A DNA stretch of 64,000 nucleotides from Neorhizobium galegae (GTDB lineage: Bacteria; Pseudomonadota; Alphaproteobacteria; Rhizobiales; Rhizobiaceae): assembly GCF_017877135.1 (NCBI RefSeq), contig NZ_JAGIPH010000002.1:124001-188000 (forward strand). The letters are read 5' to 3'. A model generated the notes under the pieces. That model saw only the letters and a program-made list of their open reading frames with translations, was not told the origin of the DNA and did not search any database. How positions within the stretch are numbered: the first letter of the stretch is position 1; every line of letters starts with the position of its first letter. Positions 45,001 to 52,365 of the stretch are shown here, piece after piece. Made by a program: the position numbers and the translations under genes.

Positions 45001-45758
45001 TCGACTACCACATGCCGCAGATGAGCGGGCTCGATGTCGCCGTGGAAATCCGCAAGGACAAGGCCCTTGCCGATCTCGCCATCGTCTTTCTGACGTCGAT
45101 GGATACGGCCAGCAGCGAGCAGGCCTTCCAGACGCTCAACATCCAGGCGCATCTGATGAAGCCGGCGCGTGCGCATCTTCTGCGCTCGACCATTGCCGAT
45201 GTGGTGCGCACCAGCCGTGAGGACCGTCGCCGGGCCACAGTGCCGTCGGGGCACCAAGTACAGACGCAGGCGCCGGCGCTCGCCGCACCCGTGGCGACCC
45301 CCGTTTCGACCAGCGTGATTGCCCACATGATCACCGACAGGCCGGCCGAGCGCGTCGACCAGCTTGACGTGCTGGTGGCGGAAGACAACGAGGTCAACCA
45401 GATCGTCTTCACCCAGATCCTGCAGGCGACGGGGCTGCGTTTCCGCATCGTCGGTAATGGGGCCGAGGCCGTCGAGGCCTGGAAGGCGCAGAAGCCCGCG
45501 CTCATCCTGATGGATGTCTCCATGCCGGTGATGAACGGTCATCAGGCCTGCCGCCGGATCCGCGAGATAGAGGCGCAGGAGGGTGGCCATGTGCCCATCG
45601 TCGGCGTGACCGCCCACGCGCTGGAAAGCGACCGGGATCTCTGCCTGGCCGCCGGCATGGACGATTACCTGTCGAAACCGATCAGTCCGGAAATTTTGGA
45701 GGCGAAGATGAGCCGCTGGCGGGTGAATGCCCGCAGCAGCGAGGTTTCGCGCGGCTGA
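42066..45758 (+). CDS. Hybrid histidine kinase with several PAS domains and two receiver domains
   Basis: About 1230 residues from the GTG at 42066 (GGGGGATCGG upstream); in-frame TTG/ATG at 42003-42006 are alternatives. Order: three or four PAS-type domains, a coiled coil, HisKA with the phosphorylated His691 (ANMSHEIRTPMNGVLGMAEL), HATPase (NxxGNAVKFT, DTGLGIP, GTGLGLAI), receiver 1 with Asp980 (IILDYHMPQMSG) and receiver 2 with Asp1150 (LMDVSMPVMNG). No membrane helix is present, so it is cytosolic. No HPt domain is visible, so a separate phosphotransferase would be needed. A cell-cycle or stress role is not predictable. Confidence 0.93.
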   Translation: MSSDSELLQRACERINDLDVPAFIKDGTLRYVCVNDAYAQLCGVTRAAFAGLSTGDVARSLEDDAALDKQRRALVFGSDEVAPCRDEAGVLRHELSIERFVTDDDRAYLFGIFEPVASAAVPQGAADEEGGEVNELASRLASGHVSLEMLGTALDLLDAGIGIFSETDELLYHNEQLGQYFESLGVALSPRLKLDQLVERLYDHKAGVPEEDGAGDRRREWIEERMRILHLQSWQAMEPLMDGRWMRSVNRRLDNGWLIMLRLDVTEYKVQEMRLGKNIEEAEIFRAAFEDLPVAVFLRDSQRRLVYANGAYETMLGKSRSDLIGLTEEDMFPDDADRFRRENEELLAKGGSIEKTEDIALPQGTSIAAITRLARISSPAGEPYVVGSITDVSLVRKAQKEAERLHLEVQAILDSLPVGVAILDRNHAFEYANRSFHELLCGEGESCGNLAGQAYRDFLRTQYNAGVYGQDPDGFDAFYAARLKALTSPDDLPPIELLTTEGRTLVMSREHLSDAKMLLSYIDTTAMRRREQEVQEARAALEQHGAMMQDATSVMSQGLLILREGRVVFSNEALADILQVPQGLIQAGKPWRAVFAYMAARGDFGSPEQAEDTFRYWQTMETEGKGFSASLCIEETCWIDVEMNLSGNGNWLAVFTDVTEVRQRERQLERLLERAESADRAKSEFLANMSHEIRTPMNGVLGMAELLAKSNLDTRQKTFTDIIVKSGNALLTIINDILDFSKIDAGQMTLRKADFDPVDAIEDVATLLSSSAAEKDIELLVRGASTHDTVVGDPGRFRQIVTNLVGNAVKFTEKGHVLIDVSTTPLDEATVSLTIRIEDTGLGIPEDKLKTIFDKFSQVDTSSTRRYEGTGLGLAITAGLVKLFGGTIGVESVHGKGSVFSVTLPFAVGARRSISQPSTASTRGARILVIDDNPVNRQILTEQLSHWEFDAVAVDSGLEGLAVLRAAAAMGVDVDAIILDYHMPQMSGLDVAVEIRKDKALADLAIVFLTSMDTASSEQAFQTLNIQAHLMKPARAHLLRSTIADVVRTSREDRRRATVPSGHQVQTQAPALAAPVATPVSTSVIAHMITDRPAERVDQLDVLVAEDNEVNQIVFTQILQATGLRFRIVGNGAEAVEAWKAQKPALILMDVSMPVMNGHQACRRIREIEAQEGGHVPIVGVTAHALESDRDLCLAAGMDDYLSKPISPEILEAKMSRWRVNARSSEVSRG

Positions 45759-45771
45759 GTTTGCGGGCTCG

Positions 45772-46473
45772 TCAGCCGGGTTTCGTGCCGCAGAGCATTT
45801 CGCGCTTTCCCGCAAAGCCCGGACGGCGCGACACGGCAAAGCCTGCGGCCTGGAGGTTTCGGCGCACGAAGCCGGCGGCCGCATAGGTGGCGAAGCTGCC
45901 GCCAGGGCTTGTCTTGTCAAACACCGCCTGCATCAGTTCCGGTGACCACATGGCGGGATTGCGCGACGGCGCAAAGCCGTCGAGAAACCAGGCGTCGAAG
46001 CCGGTATCGACCTTCGCCACCGTGTTTTCCGCCGGGCCACAGACGACGGTCAGATGCACGTTCGGCTCCACCTGCAGCGTGATCGATCCTTCCCGGACAT
46101 CCGGCCAGAGGGCAACGAGGGCCTGGCGCTCCTGATCGATCTGCGGCCAGTGCGCCAGCGCCCGGTCGATGTCGGAGCCTGCCATCGGGTAAAGTTCGAA
46201 CGAGGTGAAGTGCAGGCTGGCGCTTGAGGGGGCAAAGAGCTTCCACTGGCGAAGCGTCTCGCAAAAATTAAGGCCGGTGCCAAAACCCAGCTCGCCGATG
46301 CGAAAGCATGGCGCCTCTTGCCAGCGCTCGGGCAGGCCGTTTCCGGCCAGAAACACATGGCCGCATTCCAGACGGCCATCGGTCTGGCAATAAAAATGAT
46401 CGCCAAACTGGCTTGAATAGGGCATATCGCCGTCGCGCCATTGCAGCGCGCTATCCGGTTTTGTCTCTGTCAT
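45772..46473 (-). CDS. mnmD: tRNA methyltransferase MnmD-like (N-terminal half of MnmC)
   Basis: 233 residues from the ATG at 46473 (MTETKPDSALQWRDGDMPYSSQFGDHFYC); an in-frame ATG at 46515 would overlap the divergent gene start. The MnmC-MTase core is clear: FRIGELGFGTGLNF for SAM, TSFELYPMAGSDIDRAL, and WFLDGFAPSRNPAMWSPEL followed by TSPGGSFATYAAAGFVRRNL. It would methylate the 5-aminomethyl group of tRNA wobble uridine 34. Divergent from an FAD oxidoreductase that resembles the other half of MnmC. Confidence 0.88.
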   Translation of the reverse strand: MTETKPDSALQWRDGDMPYSSQFGDHFYCQTDGRLECGHVFLAGNGLPERWQEAPCFRIGELGFGTGLNFCETLRQWKLFAPSSASLHFTSFELYPMAGSDIDRALAHWPQIDQERQALVALWPDVREGSITLQVEPNVHLTVVCGPAENTVAKVDTGFDAWFLDGFAPSRNPAMWSPELMQAVFDKTSPGGSFATYAAAGFVRRNLQAAGFAVSRRPGFAGKREMLCGTKPG

Positions 46474-46513
46474 TTCGGCATCTGACGCAGGATCTGTAAG
46501 GGGCCAGTCTCTC

Positions 46514-47725
46514 ATGGCAAAAGCCGATAGTCCCGTCTCGCTCGGCGGTCAATCCGCAAGTCCTGCCGCGGCGATCCCGGCCCGTGTCGATCTTCTGATC
46601 GTCGGTGCGGGCATCATGGGGCTTTGGGCGGCCGTCAAGGCGGATCGGCTGGGGATCAACACGCTGCTCATCGATCTGGCTCATCCCGCAGCCGGTGCAA
46701 GCGGCGGTCTTCTCGGCGCGCTCATGCCGCACATGCCGGATCGCTTCAACGACAAGAAGCAGTTCCAGTTCGATGCGCTGCTTTCGCTGGAAGACGAAGT
46801 GGCGCGCCTTGAGGCCGAAACCGGGCTCTCCTGCGGGTACCGCCGCTGTGGCCGGCTGATCCCGCTGCCAAAACCGCATCTGCGCAGCCTTGCCGAAGGC
46901 CATTCGAGACAGGCCGAAGCCCACTGGCAGGCGCCCGGGCGGCGGTTTTTCTGGAACGTGCTCGACCGGCCGCCGCAGCCGGACTGGTTGTCGCAGGACG
47001 CCGCCCCCTCGGGCGTGGTCGAGGATACGTTTGCCGCACGCGTTTCGCCGCGTCGGCTGACGGCGGCGCTCGTCCAGGCGATCGATGCGGGGCGGCATGT
47101 GCGACGGGTGGACGGCCTTGGCGTCGACCGGCTGGAGGGGCGGGCGGCGCATCTGTCCAATGGCGAGACCATTGCCTTCGGGCATGTCATCATCGCTGCC
47201 GGGCCGGGCTCGTTTCCGCTCCTGCAGCAGCTGGGGGCCGCAAGCCTGCCGCTCGTGCGGCCGCTCGGGGCAGCCGTCAAGGGGCAGGCGGCGCTGTTGA
47301 AGGCGGATGTCGATCCGGATCTGCCGGTGCTGTTCCTCAACGGGCTTTATGTCGTGGCGCACGAGGATGGTCATGTGGCGATCGGCAGCACCAGCGAAGA
47401 CGTGTTCGATGCGCCCTTCACCACCGATGGCCAGTTGGACCAGCTGATCGAAAAGGCGCGGGCGCTGTCGCCAAAACTTCATGACGCAGAGATCGTGGAA
47501 CGCTGGGCCGGCCTCCGACCCAAAGCCATCGATCGCGACCCGATGGTGGGTCCTCATCCCGATTTTCCGCATGTCATTGCTTTGACGGGGGGCTTCAAGG
47601 TGAGTTTCGGTCTTGCCCACCGGTCGGCTGATGCCGCGCTTGCCGCGACCGGCGCGACGGCTTGCTCGCTACCGGCTTCCTTTTCCCTGTTACATCATCT
47701 TGAAGTTGCGCAAACGCAAAAATAA
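46514..47725 (+). CDS. FAD-dependent oxidoreductase, MnmC-C/DadA-like
   Basis: 403 residues, starting 40 bp from the divergent mnmD-like start, with AAGGGG ribosome site. GXGXXG motif LLIVGAGIMGLWAAVKAD near residue 31, GGLLGALMPHMPDRF, and the C-terminal RPKAIDRDPMVGPHPDF..IALTGGFKVSFGL typical of DAO-type flavoproteins. Next to mnmD it probably supplies the cmnm5-to-nm5 oxidase step of MnmC; a glycine oxidase or amine oxidase role is the alternative. Confidence 0.8.
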   Translation: MAKADSPVSLGGQSASPAAAIPARVDLLIVGAGIMGLWAAVKADRLGINTLLIDLAHPAAGASGGLLGALMPHMPDRFNDKKQFQFDALLSLEDEVARLEAETGLSCGYRRCGRLIPLPKPHLRSLAEGHSRQAEAHWQAPGRRFFWNVLDRPPQPDWLSQDAAPSGVVEDTFAARVSPRRLTAALVQAIDAGRHVRRVDGLGVDRLEGRAAHLSNGETIAFGHVIIAAGPGSFPLLQQLGAASLPLVRPLGAAVKGQAALLKADVDPDLPVLFLNGLYVVAHEDGHVAIGSTSEDVFDAPFTTDGQLDQLIEKARALSPKLHDAEIVERWAGLRPKAIDRDPMVGPHPDFPHVIALTGGFKVSFGLAHRSADAALAATGATACSLPASFSLLHHLEVAQTQK

Positions 47726-47815
47726 CCCCTATGCCGCGTCGTCAATCTGTCACGCAAATCACCTAGATCCTCTCGACAGGGACGGGTCCAGGCGGGCGAG
47801 ACGACGAGGTGACGC

Positions 47816-48523
47816 ATGCGATATGCCATCAATTTCACGCCGCCGGCCAGTGATCCGCTGACGCTTGCCGCCGCGCAATGGCTGGGCCGCAACGCCTTTT
47901 CCGGCGAGGCCATGGAGCCGCCGGCGATTCGCGGACTGGGGCTGCACGAGATTGCCTTTAATACGGCCGTTCCGCGCCGTTACGGGTTCCACGGCACGCT
48001 GAAGCCGCCGTTCAGGCTGGCGGACGGCATGACGGAGGCCCTGCTGTTGCGCAATCTGATGCATTTTTCCGGCCAGCATCCGCCGTTCAGGCTGCCAAAG
48101 CTGGATGTGGTGCGCTTGGGCAACCGCTTTGCCCTCGCCCCCGTGCTGCCCTGCGAACAACTGCATCATCTGGCCGGCGCCGTCGTGCAGCACTTCGACG
48201 TGTTTCGCGCAAGCCTCACCGAGGCGGAACTGGAGCGCGCCGATCCCGGCCGTCTGTCGGCGGCGCAGTTTTCCAATCTCTACCGCTTCGGCCATCCCCA
48301 TGTGATGGACGAGTTCCGCTTCCACATGACGCTGACCGGGCCTGTGGGGCCTTCCGAAATCCCCCGCTTCGACGAGATGCTGCGCCGCTATTTCGAGCCC
48401 TTCCTCGAACGGCCGCCGGAGGTTCTCAATCTCGCGCTGTTTGTGGAAAGCGAGCCGGGGGCGCCGTTCGTCGTGCATTCGCTGCATCCTCTCGGCAGCG
48501 TCTCTGCGCGCCGCATCGCCTGA
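47816..48523 (+). CDS. DUF1045 protein (2H phosphoesterase-like)
   Basis: 235 residues. Two histidine-centred motifs, YGFHGTLKPPFRL and FRFHMTLTGPV, match the HxT/S pairs of 2H phosphoesterases and of the DUF1045 family that is often found with phosphonate genes. GAGGTGACGC precedes the ATG. No phosphonate genes are visible here. It acts presumably on cyclic phosphate esters; substrate unknown. It lies just upstream of the purine operon. Confidence 0.85.
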   Translation: MRYAINFTPPASDPLTLAAAQWLGRNAFSGEAMEPPAIRGLGLHEIAFNTAVPRRYGFHGTLKPPFRLADGMTEALLLRNLMHFSGQHPPFRLPKLDVVRLGNRFALAPVLPCEQLHHLAGAVVQHFDVFRASLTEAELERADPGRLSAAQFSNLYRFGHPHVMDEFRFHMTLTGPVGPSEIPRFDEMLRRYFEPFLERPPEVLNLALFVESEPGAPFVVHSLHPLGSVSARRIA

Positions 48524-48609
48524 CAAAAGCTGTCCGCCGCGGCATCATTGCGTCTCGACATTCACCACGTGGATGCTACCGTCAGGCCTTTGCTTCAAAA
48601 GGTGATTTG

Positions 48610-49536
48610 ATGATGGCAGAGACTGATTACCCCCGCGATCTCAAGGGCTATGGGCGTCATATTCCGCATCCCGTCTGGCCCGGCGATGCGCGGGTAGCCG
48701 TGCAATTCGTGATCAACTACGAGGAGGGCGGCGAAAGCTCCATTCTCGACGGCGATCCGGCCTCTGAAAACCTGCTGTCGGAAATCGTCGGCGCGGCCCC
48801 CTGGCCGGGCCAGCGCAATCTCAACATGGAAAGCATCTACGAATACGGCTCGCGCGCCGGGTTCTGGCGCCTGCACCGGCTGTTCACCGGCCTGAACGTG
48901 CCCTGCACCGTCTATGGGGTAACGCTTGCCATGCTGCGCAACCCCGAAGCCGTGGCTGCCATGAACGAGGCGGGCTGGGAAATAGCCTCCCACGGCTATC
49001 GCTGGCACGAATACAAGGATTACCCGGAGGAACTGGAGCGCCAGCACATTCTGGATGCCGTGCGCCTGCACACGGAGGTCGCCGGCGAGCGGCCCTACGG
49101 AATGTACCAGGGCAAGCCTTCGGTGAACACCTTGCGGCTGGTGCAGGAGGAGGGCGGTTTTCTCTATTCCTCCGACAGCTATGCCGATGACCTGCCGTTC
49201 TGGGTGAAGGGCGTGGACGGCAAGCCGTTCCTCATCATTCCCTACACGCTCGACGCCAATGACATGCGTTTTGCAACGCCGCAGGGTTTCAATTCGGGCG
49301 ACCAGTTCTATTCTTACCTGAAGGACACATTCGATACGCTCTATCTGGAAGGCCAGGAAGGGGCACCGAAGATGATGTCTGTCGGCCTGCATTGCCGCCT
49401 TGTCGGGCGTCCGGGCCGTATCGCCGCGCTGAAGCGCTTCATGGAATATGTGCTGTCACACGAAAAAGTCTGGATCCCGAAACGCATCGAGATCGCCCGC
49501 CACTGGCACGCGCATCACAAACCGGACAGTCTCTGA
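48610..49536 (+). CDS. puuE: Cofactor-independent allantoinase PuuE
   Basis: 308 residues from the ATG at 48610 (AAAAGGTG ribosome site). Polysaccharide-deacetylase-like NodB fold: DARVAVQFVINYEEGGE, NMESIYEYGSRAGFWRL, EIASHGYRWHEY and the later MMSVGLHCRLVGRPGRI. PuuE hydrolyses allantoin to allantoate. Its stop overlaps the uraD start (TGATG), so the two are coupled. It heads the purine segment puuE-uraD-(HEPN/MNT)-allA-uraH. Confidence 0.95.
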   Translation: MMAETDYPRDLKGYGRHIPHPVWPGDARVAVQFVINYEEGGESSILDGDPASENLLSEIVGAAPWPGQRNLNMESIYEYGSRAGFWRLHRLFTGLNVPCTVYGVTLAMLRNPEAVAAMNEAGWEIASHGYRWHEYKDYPEELERQHILDAVRLHTEVAGERPYGMYQGKPSVNTLRLVQEEGGFLYSSDSYADDLPFWVKGVDGKPFLIIPYTLDANDMRFATPQGFNSGDQFYSYLKDTFDTLYLEGQEGAPKMMSVGLHCRLVGRPGRIAALKRFMEYVLSHEKVWIPKRIEIARHWHAHHKPDSL

Positions 49537-50036
49537 TGATCTCGCGAGATGAATTTGTCGACCGCTTCGGCGGTGTCTTCGAACATTCACCTTTTATTGC
49601 CGAGCGTGCCTATGATGACGGCATGGTTCTCGGCAACCATCTGAACGTCGACCGCGTGCATGCGGCCCTGGTGGCGGTGTTTCGCACCGCAACCGCCAAG
49701 GAGAAACTTGGCGTTCTGCGCGCTCACCCCGATCTTGCCGGAAAGCTTGCGATTTCCGGCGGTCTGACCGAGGACAGCGCCCGCGAACAGGCGGGTGCCG
49801 GCCTTGATCGGCTGAGCCCGCAGGAGCACGCCCGCTTTACCGAGCTGAACACGGGCTATGTCGAAAAATTCGGCTTTCCCTTCATCATCGCCGTGAAGGG
49901 GCTGAACAAGAACGACATTCTGGCAGCCTTCGAGGCCCGCATCGGCAACAGTCGCGAGACGGAGTTCGAGACGGCCTGCGCGCAGGTGGAGCGCATCGCG
50001 CTGCTGCGGCTCGAAGGCCTGCTGCCGGATCCGTGA
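49536..50036 (+). CDS. uraD: 2-oxo-4-hydroxy-4-carboxy-5-ureidoimidazoline decarboxylase
   Basis: 166 residues from the ATG at 49536, overlapping the puuE stop. OHCU decarboxylase motifs: FVDRFGGVFEHSPFIAERAY, VLRAHPDLAGKLA with the active histidine, LNTGYVEKFGFPFIIAVKG and R/E-containing C-terminus. It makes S-allantoin from OHCU after UraH. A HEPN/MNT module is inserted between it and allA. Confidence 0.95.
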   Translation: MISRDEFVDRFGGVFEHSPFIAERAYDDGMVLGNHLNVDRVHAALVAVFRTATAKEKLGVLRAHPDLAGKLAISGGLTEDSAREQAGAGLDRLSPQEHARFTELNTGYVEKFGFPFIIAVKGLNKNDILAAFEARIGNSRETEFETACAQVERIALLRLEGLLPDP

Positions 50037-50095
50037 AGACGGCTTTGCGCCCAAGGCAACGTCGCTTATAGTCGTCGCTGCAGAAGGATGTTTTT

Positions 50096-50386
50096 ATGCG
50101 CCCATCGGAAGTGCTGGAGAAAAACCGGGACGTCATTCGCCGCCTTGTGGCAAAGCACAAGGTCACCAATCCGCGTGTCTTCGGCTCTGTCGCACGCGGT
50201 GAGGATCGCGAGGATAGCGATCTTGATATCTTGGTGGATACACTTCCTGACACGACGCTGTTTGATCTGGGCGGGCTGCAATCCGACCTTGAAAAACACC
50301 TCGAAATCCGGATCGACGTCGCCACGTCGGGCCGTCTTCGGCCGCGCGTGCGCGATCGGATCATGGCCGAGGCCCGCGTCATATGA
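50096..50386 (+). CDS. Minimal nucleotidyltransferase (MntA-like antitoxin)
   Basis: 96 residues. The nucleotidyltransferase motif FGSVARGEDREDSDLDILVD (GS-x-AR-G..SDxD) is complete, followed by RIDVATSGRLRPRVRDRI. In MNT/HEPN pairs this protein adds AMP to the partner toxin to silence it. AAGGATG ribosome site. Stop overlaps the next gene by 4 bp. Confidence 0.9.
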   Translation: MRPSEVLEKNRDVIRRLVAKHKVTNPRVFGSVARGEDREDSDLDILVDTLPDTTLFDLGGLQSDLEKHLEIRIDVATSGRLRPRVRDRIMAEARVI

Positions 50387-50745
50387 CGGCACAGCGCCTG
50401 CTGGACTATATTGAGCAGATGGAGAAGGCGGCCACCAGTGCCCTTTCGTTTGCCGCCGGTATGACGCGCCATGATTTTCTTGCCGATGCCAAAACGCAAA
50501 TGGCGGTGGCGATGAGCTTCGTCATCCTGGGCGAGAGCGTATCGCGCATTCTCGCCGTTGATCCCCACATTGAGGACAACCATCCCCAGGTGCCGTGGAT
50601 GAAGATCAAAGGGATGCGAAATCTGATCGCCCATGACTATTTCGAGCTTGAACTCGATGTGGTCTGGAAAACCATGCAAGAGCAACTTCCGCTGCTGGTG
50701 TCGCAGTTGCGGGATTTGCGCCAGATCCATGCCCAGGGTGAATGA
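50383..50745 (+). CDS. HEPN-domain (DUF86/HepT-like) toxin
   Basis: 120 residues, all helical. The catalytic HEPN motif R-x4-H is present in MRNLIAHDYFELELDVVW. HepT-type RNases are neutralised by adenylylation by the MntA partner encoded just before it. The module lies between uraD and allA within the purine operon, co-oriented with it. Confidence 0.9.
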   Translation: MTAQRLLDYIEQMEKAATSALSFAAGMTRHDFLADAKTQMAVAMSFVILGESVSRILAVDPHIEDNHPQVPWMKIKGMRNLIAHDYFELELDVVWKTMQEQLPLLVSQLRDLRQIHAQGE

Positions 50746-50751
50746 ATTTCG

Positions 50752-51252
50752 ATGCCGACCACGCTCCCCGTTCGTGCGCTGACGCGCGATGCCTTCCTGC
50801 CCTTCGGCGACGTGATCGAGGCCGATCCCGCCACAATGAAGCTCATCAATGGCGGCAATACCGAGCGGTTTCATGCGCTCGGGAGCACTGAAGCGCTGGG
50901 CGAGGGCGCCCGCGTCATCCTCAACATCTTTCGCGGCCAGCCACGCAGCTTCCCCTATTCCGTGACCATGATGGAGCGTCACCCTTACGGCAGCCAGAGC
51001 TTTTCGCCGCTTTCCGGCCGACCCTATCTGGTCGTGGTGTCGGAGGATGAGGGTGGGCGCCCAGGCGTGCCGCAGGCATTTCTGGCACGTGGCGATCAGG
51101 GCGTGAACTATCGGGCCAATGTCTGGCACCATCCCCTGATGACGATCGGTGCCGCCAGCGACTTCCTGGTTGTCGATCGCGACGGGCCCGGCAACAATCT
51201 GGAAGAATTCTTCTTCGATCAGCCTTTTCTCATCAGCGAGCCACACTCATGA
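50752..51252 (+). CDS. allA: Ureidoglycolate lyase AllA
   Basis: 166 residues. AllA motifs: [55 protein letters not shown] (here only in part: [15 protein letters not shown]), [27 protein letters not shown]. It splits ureidoglycolate into glyoxylate and urea. Starts 6 bp after the HEPN gene and overlaps uraH by 4 bp (ATGA). Urea from it would feed urease encoded at 0-8 kb. Confidence 0.96.
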   Translation: MPTTLPVRALTRDAFLPFGDVIEADPATMKLINGGNTERFHALGSTEALGEGARVILNIFRGQPRSFPYSVTMMERHPYGSQSFSPLSGRPYLVVVSEDEGGRPGVPQAFLARGDQGVNYRANVWHHPLMTIGAASDFLVVDRDGPGNNLEEFFFDQPFLISEPHS

Positions 51253-51605
51253 CCGGATTGACCACGCATGTTCTCGACACGGCCCTTGGCACGCCTGCGC
51301 AAGGGCTGCGCATCGACCTCTTCCGATTGGACGGCGAAGGCCGTGACCTATTGAAGAGCGTTGTGACCAATGCCGACGGGCGTGTTGATGGAGGTCCCAT
51401 TCTGGTTGGCGAGGATTTCAAGGCCGGCATCTACGAGCTGGTGTTTCATGCCGGCGATTACCTGCGCACGGTGCAGGCGCCGCTTGCCGAGCCGGCGTTT
51501 CTGGACGTGATCCCGATCCGCTTCGGCATTGCCGATGAAGCGGGGCACTATCACGTGCCGCTTCTCATCTCGCCCTATGGCTATTCCACCTATCGCGGGA
51601 GCTGA
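51249..51605 (+). CDS. uraH: 5-hydroxyisourate hydrolase UraH
   Basis: 118 residues, transthyretin-like. Opening [20 protein letters not shown] supplies the active histidine, and the C-terminus YRGS with [19 protein letters not shown] is diagnostic of HIU hydrolases. It hydrolyses HIU from urate to OHCU, the UraD substrate. Overlaps allA by 4 bp. Confidence 0.97.
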   Translation: MTGLTTHVLDTALGTPAQGLRIDLFRLDGEGRDLLKSVVTNADGRVDGGPILVGEDFKAGIYELVFHAGDYLRTVQAPLAEPAFLDVIPIRFGIADEAGHYHVPLLISPYGYSTYRGS

Positions 51606-51609
51606 CCGG

Positions 51610-52356
51610 ATGCGTTTTGCCGCCATCGCCGACATTCATGGCAATTGTGCCGCCCTGGAGGCCGTGCTGCTCGACATCGGCGCGCAGGGCATTGCCACCA
51701 ACGCCATCGTCAACCTGGGCGACTGTTTTTCCGGCCCGCTGGAAGCCGACCGTGTCGCGGACCTGCTGATCTCGCTCGATCTTCCAACCGTGCGTGGCAA
51801 CCATGATCGTTATCTGATCGAGCAGGCGCGGGCGGACATGTACGCCTCGGATGCCGCCGCCTATGACCTGCTTTTGCCAGACCATCTGGAATGGCTGAAC
51901 AGCCTGCCGGTCTCGCTCACCTGGCAACGCGACGTCTATCTTTGTCATGCGACACCGGACGACGATAACACCTACTGGCTGGAAAGCGTCTCGCCGGACG
52001 GCGCCGTGCATCTGCGGCCACGCGCCGAGATCGAGGCGCGCGCCGAAGGCATTTCGCAGTCGCTCATCCTCTGCGGCCATTCGCACCTGCCGCGCGCGGT
52101 GCAACTGTCGGACGGCCGGCTGATCGTCAATCCCGGCAGCGTCGGCTGCCCGGCCTATGACGACGATACCCCGGTCTACCACCGCGTCGAGGCCGGAACG
52201 CCGATGGCCTCCTATGCCATCTGCGAAACGGGTGATGCCGGCTGGACCGTCAGTTTTCGCCTGGTCCGCTACGACAACATGGCGCAGTCACGCCTCGCAG
52301 ACGAAAACGGCCGCCCTGATTGGGCGGCCGGTCTGGCGACGGGGTGGCTGGCGTAA
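51610..52356 (+). CDS. Metallophosphoesterase (YfcE/calcineurin-like)
   Basis: 248 residues from the ATG at 51610, 4 bp after uraH. Metallophosphoesterase signatures MRFAAIADIHGNCAALEAVL (Dx H), NLGDCFSGP, VRGNHDRYL, LCGHSHLPRA and VNPGSVGCPAY are all intact, so two metals are bound. Substrate unknown; its coupling to the purine operon may be coincidental or indicate nucleotide/phosphate handling. Confidence 0.88.
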   Translation: MRFAAIADIHGNCAALEAVLLDIGAQGIATNAIVNLGDCFSGPLEADRVADLLISLDLPTVRGNHDRYLIEQARADMYASDAAAYDLLLPDHLEWLNSLPVSLTWQRDVYLCHATPDDDNTYWLESVSPDGAVHLRPRAEIEARAEGISQSLILCGHSHLPRAVQLSDGRLIVNPGSVGCPAYDDDTPVYHRVEAGTPMASYAICETGDAGWTVSFRLVRYDNMAQSRLADENGRPDWAAGLATGWLA

Positions 52357-52365
52357 CGCCTCGCC

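Noticed and set aside
43197-45920. Minus-strand 907-codon frame opposite the hybrid kinase
   Set aside because: Shadow of the kinase coding sequence; no family resemblance.
47735-47765. Possible Pho box before the DUF1045 gene
   Set aside because: GTCA repeats are 8 bp apart instead of the 11 bp expected for PhoB.
52308-52330. CGGCCGCCC/GGGCGGCCG inverted repeat near the end of the phosphoesterase gene
   Set aside because: It lies within the coding sequence with no following T-run, so it was not called a terminator.
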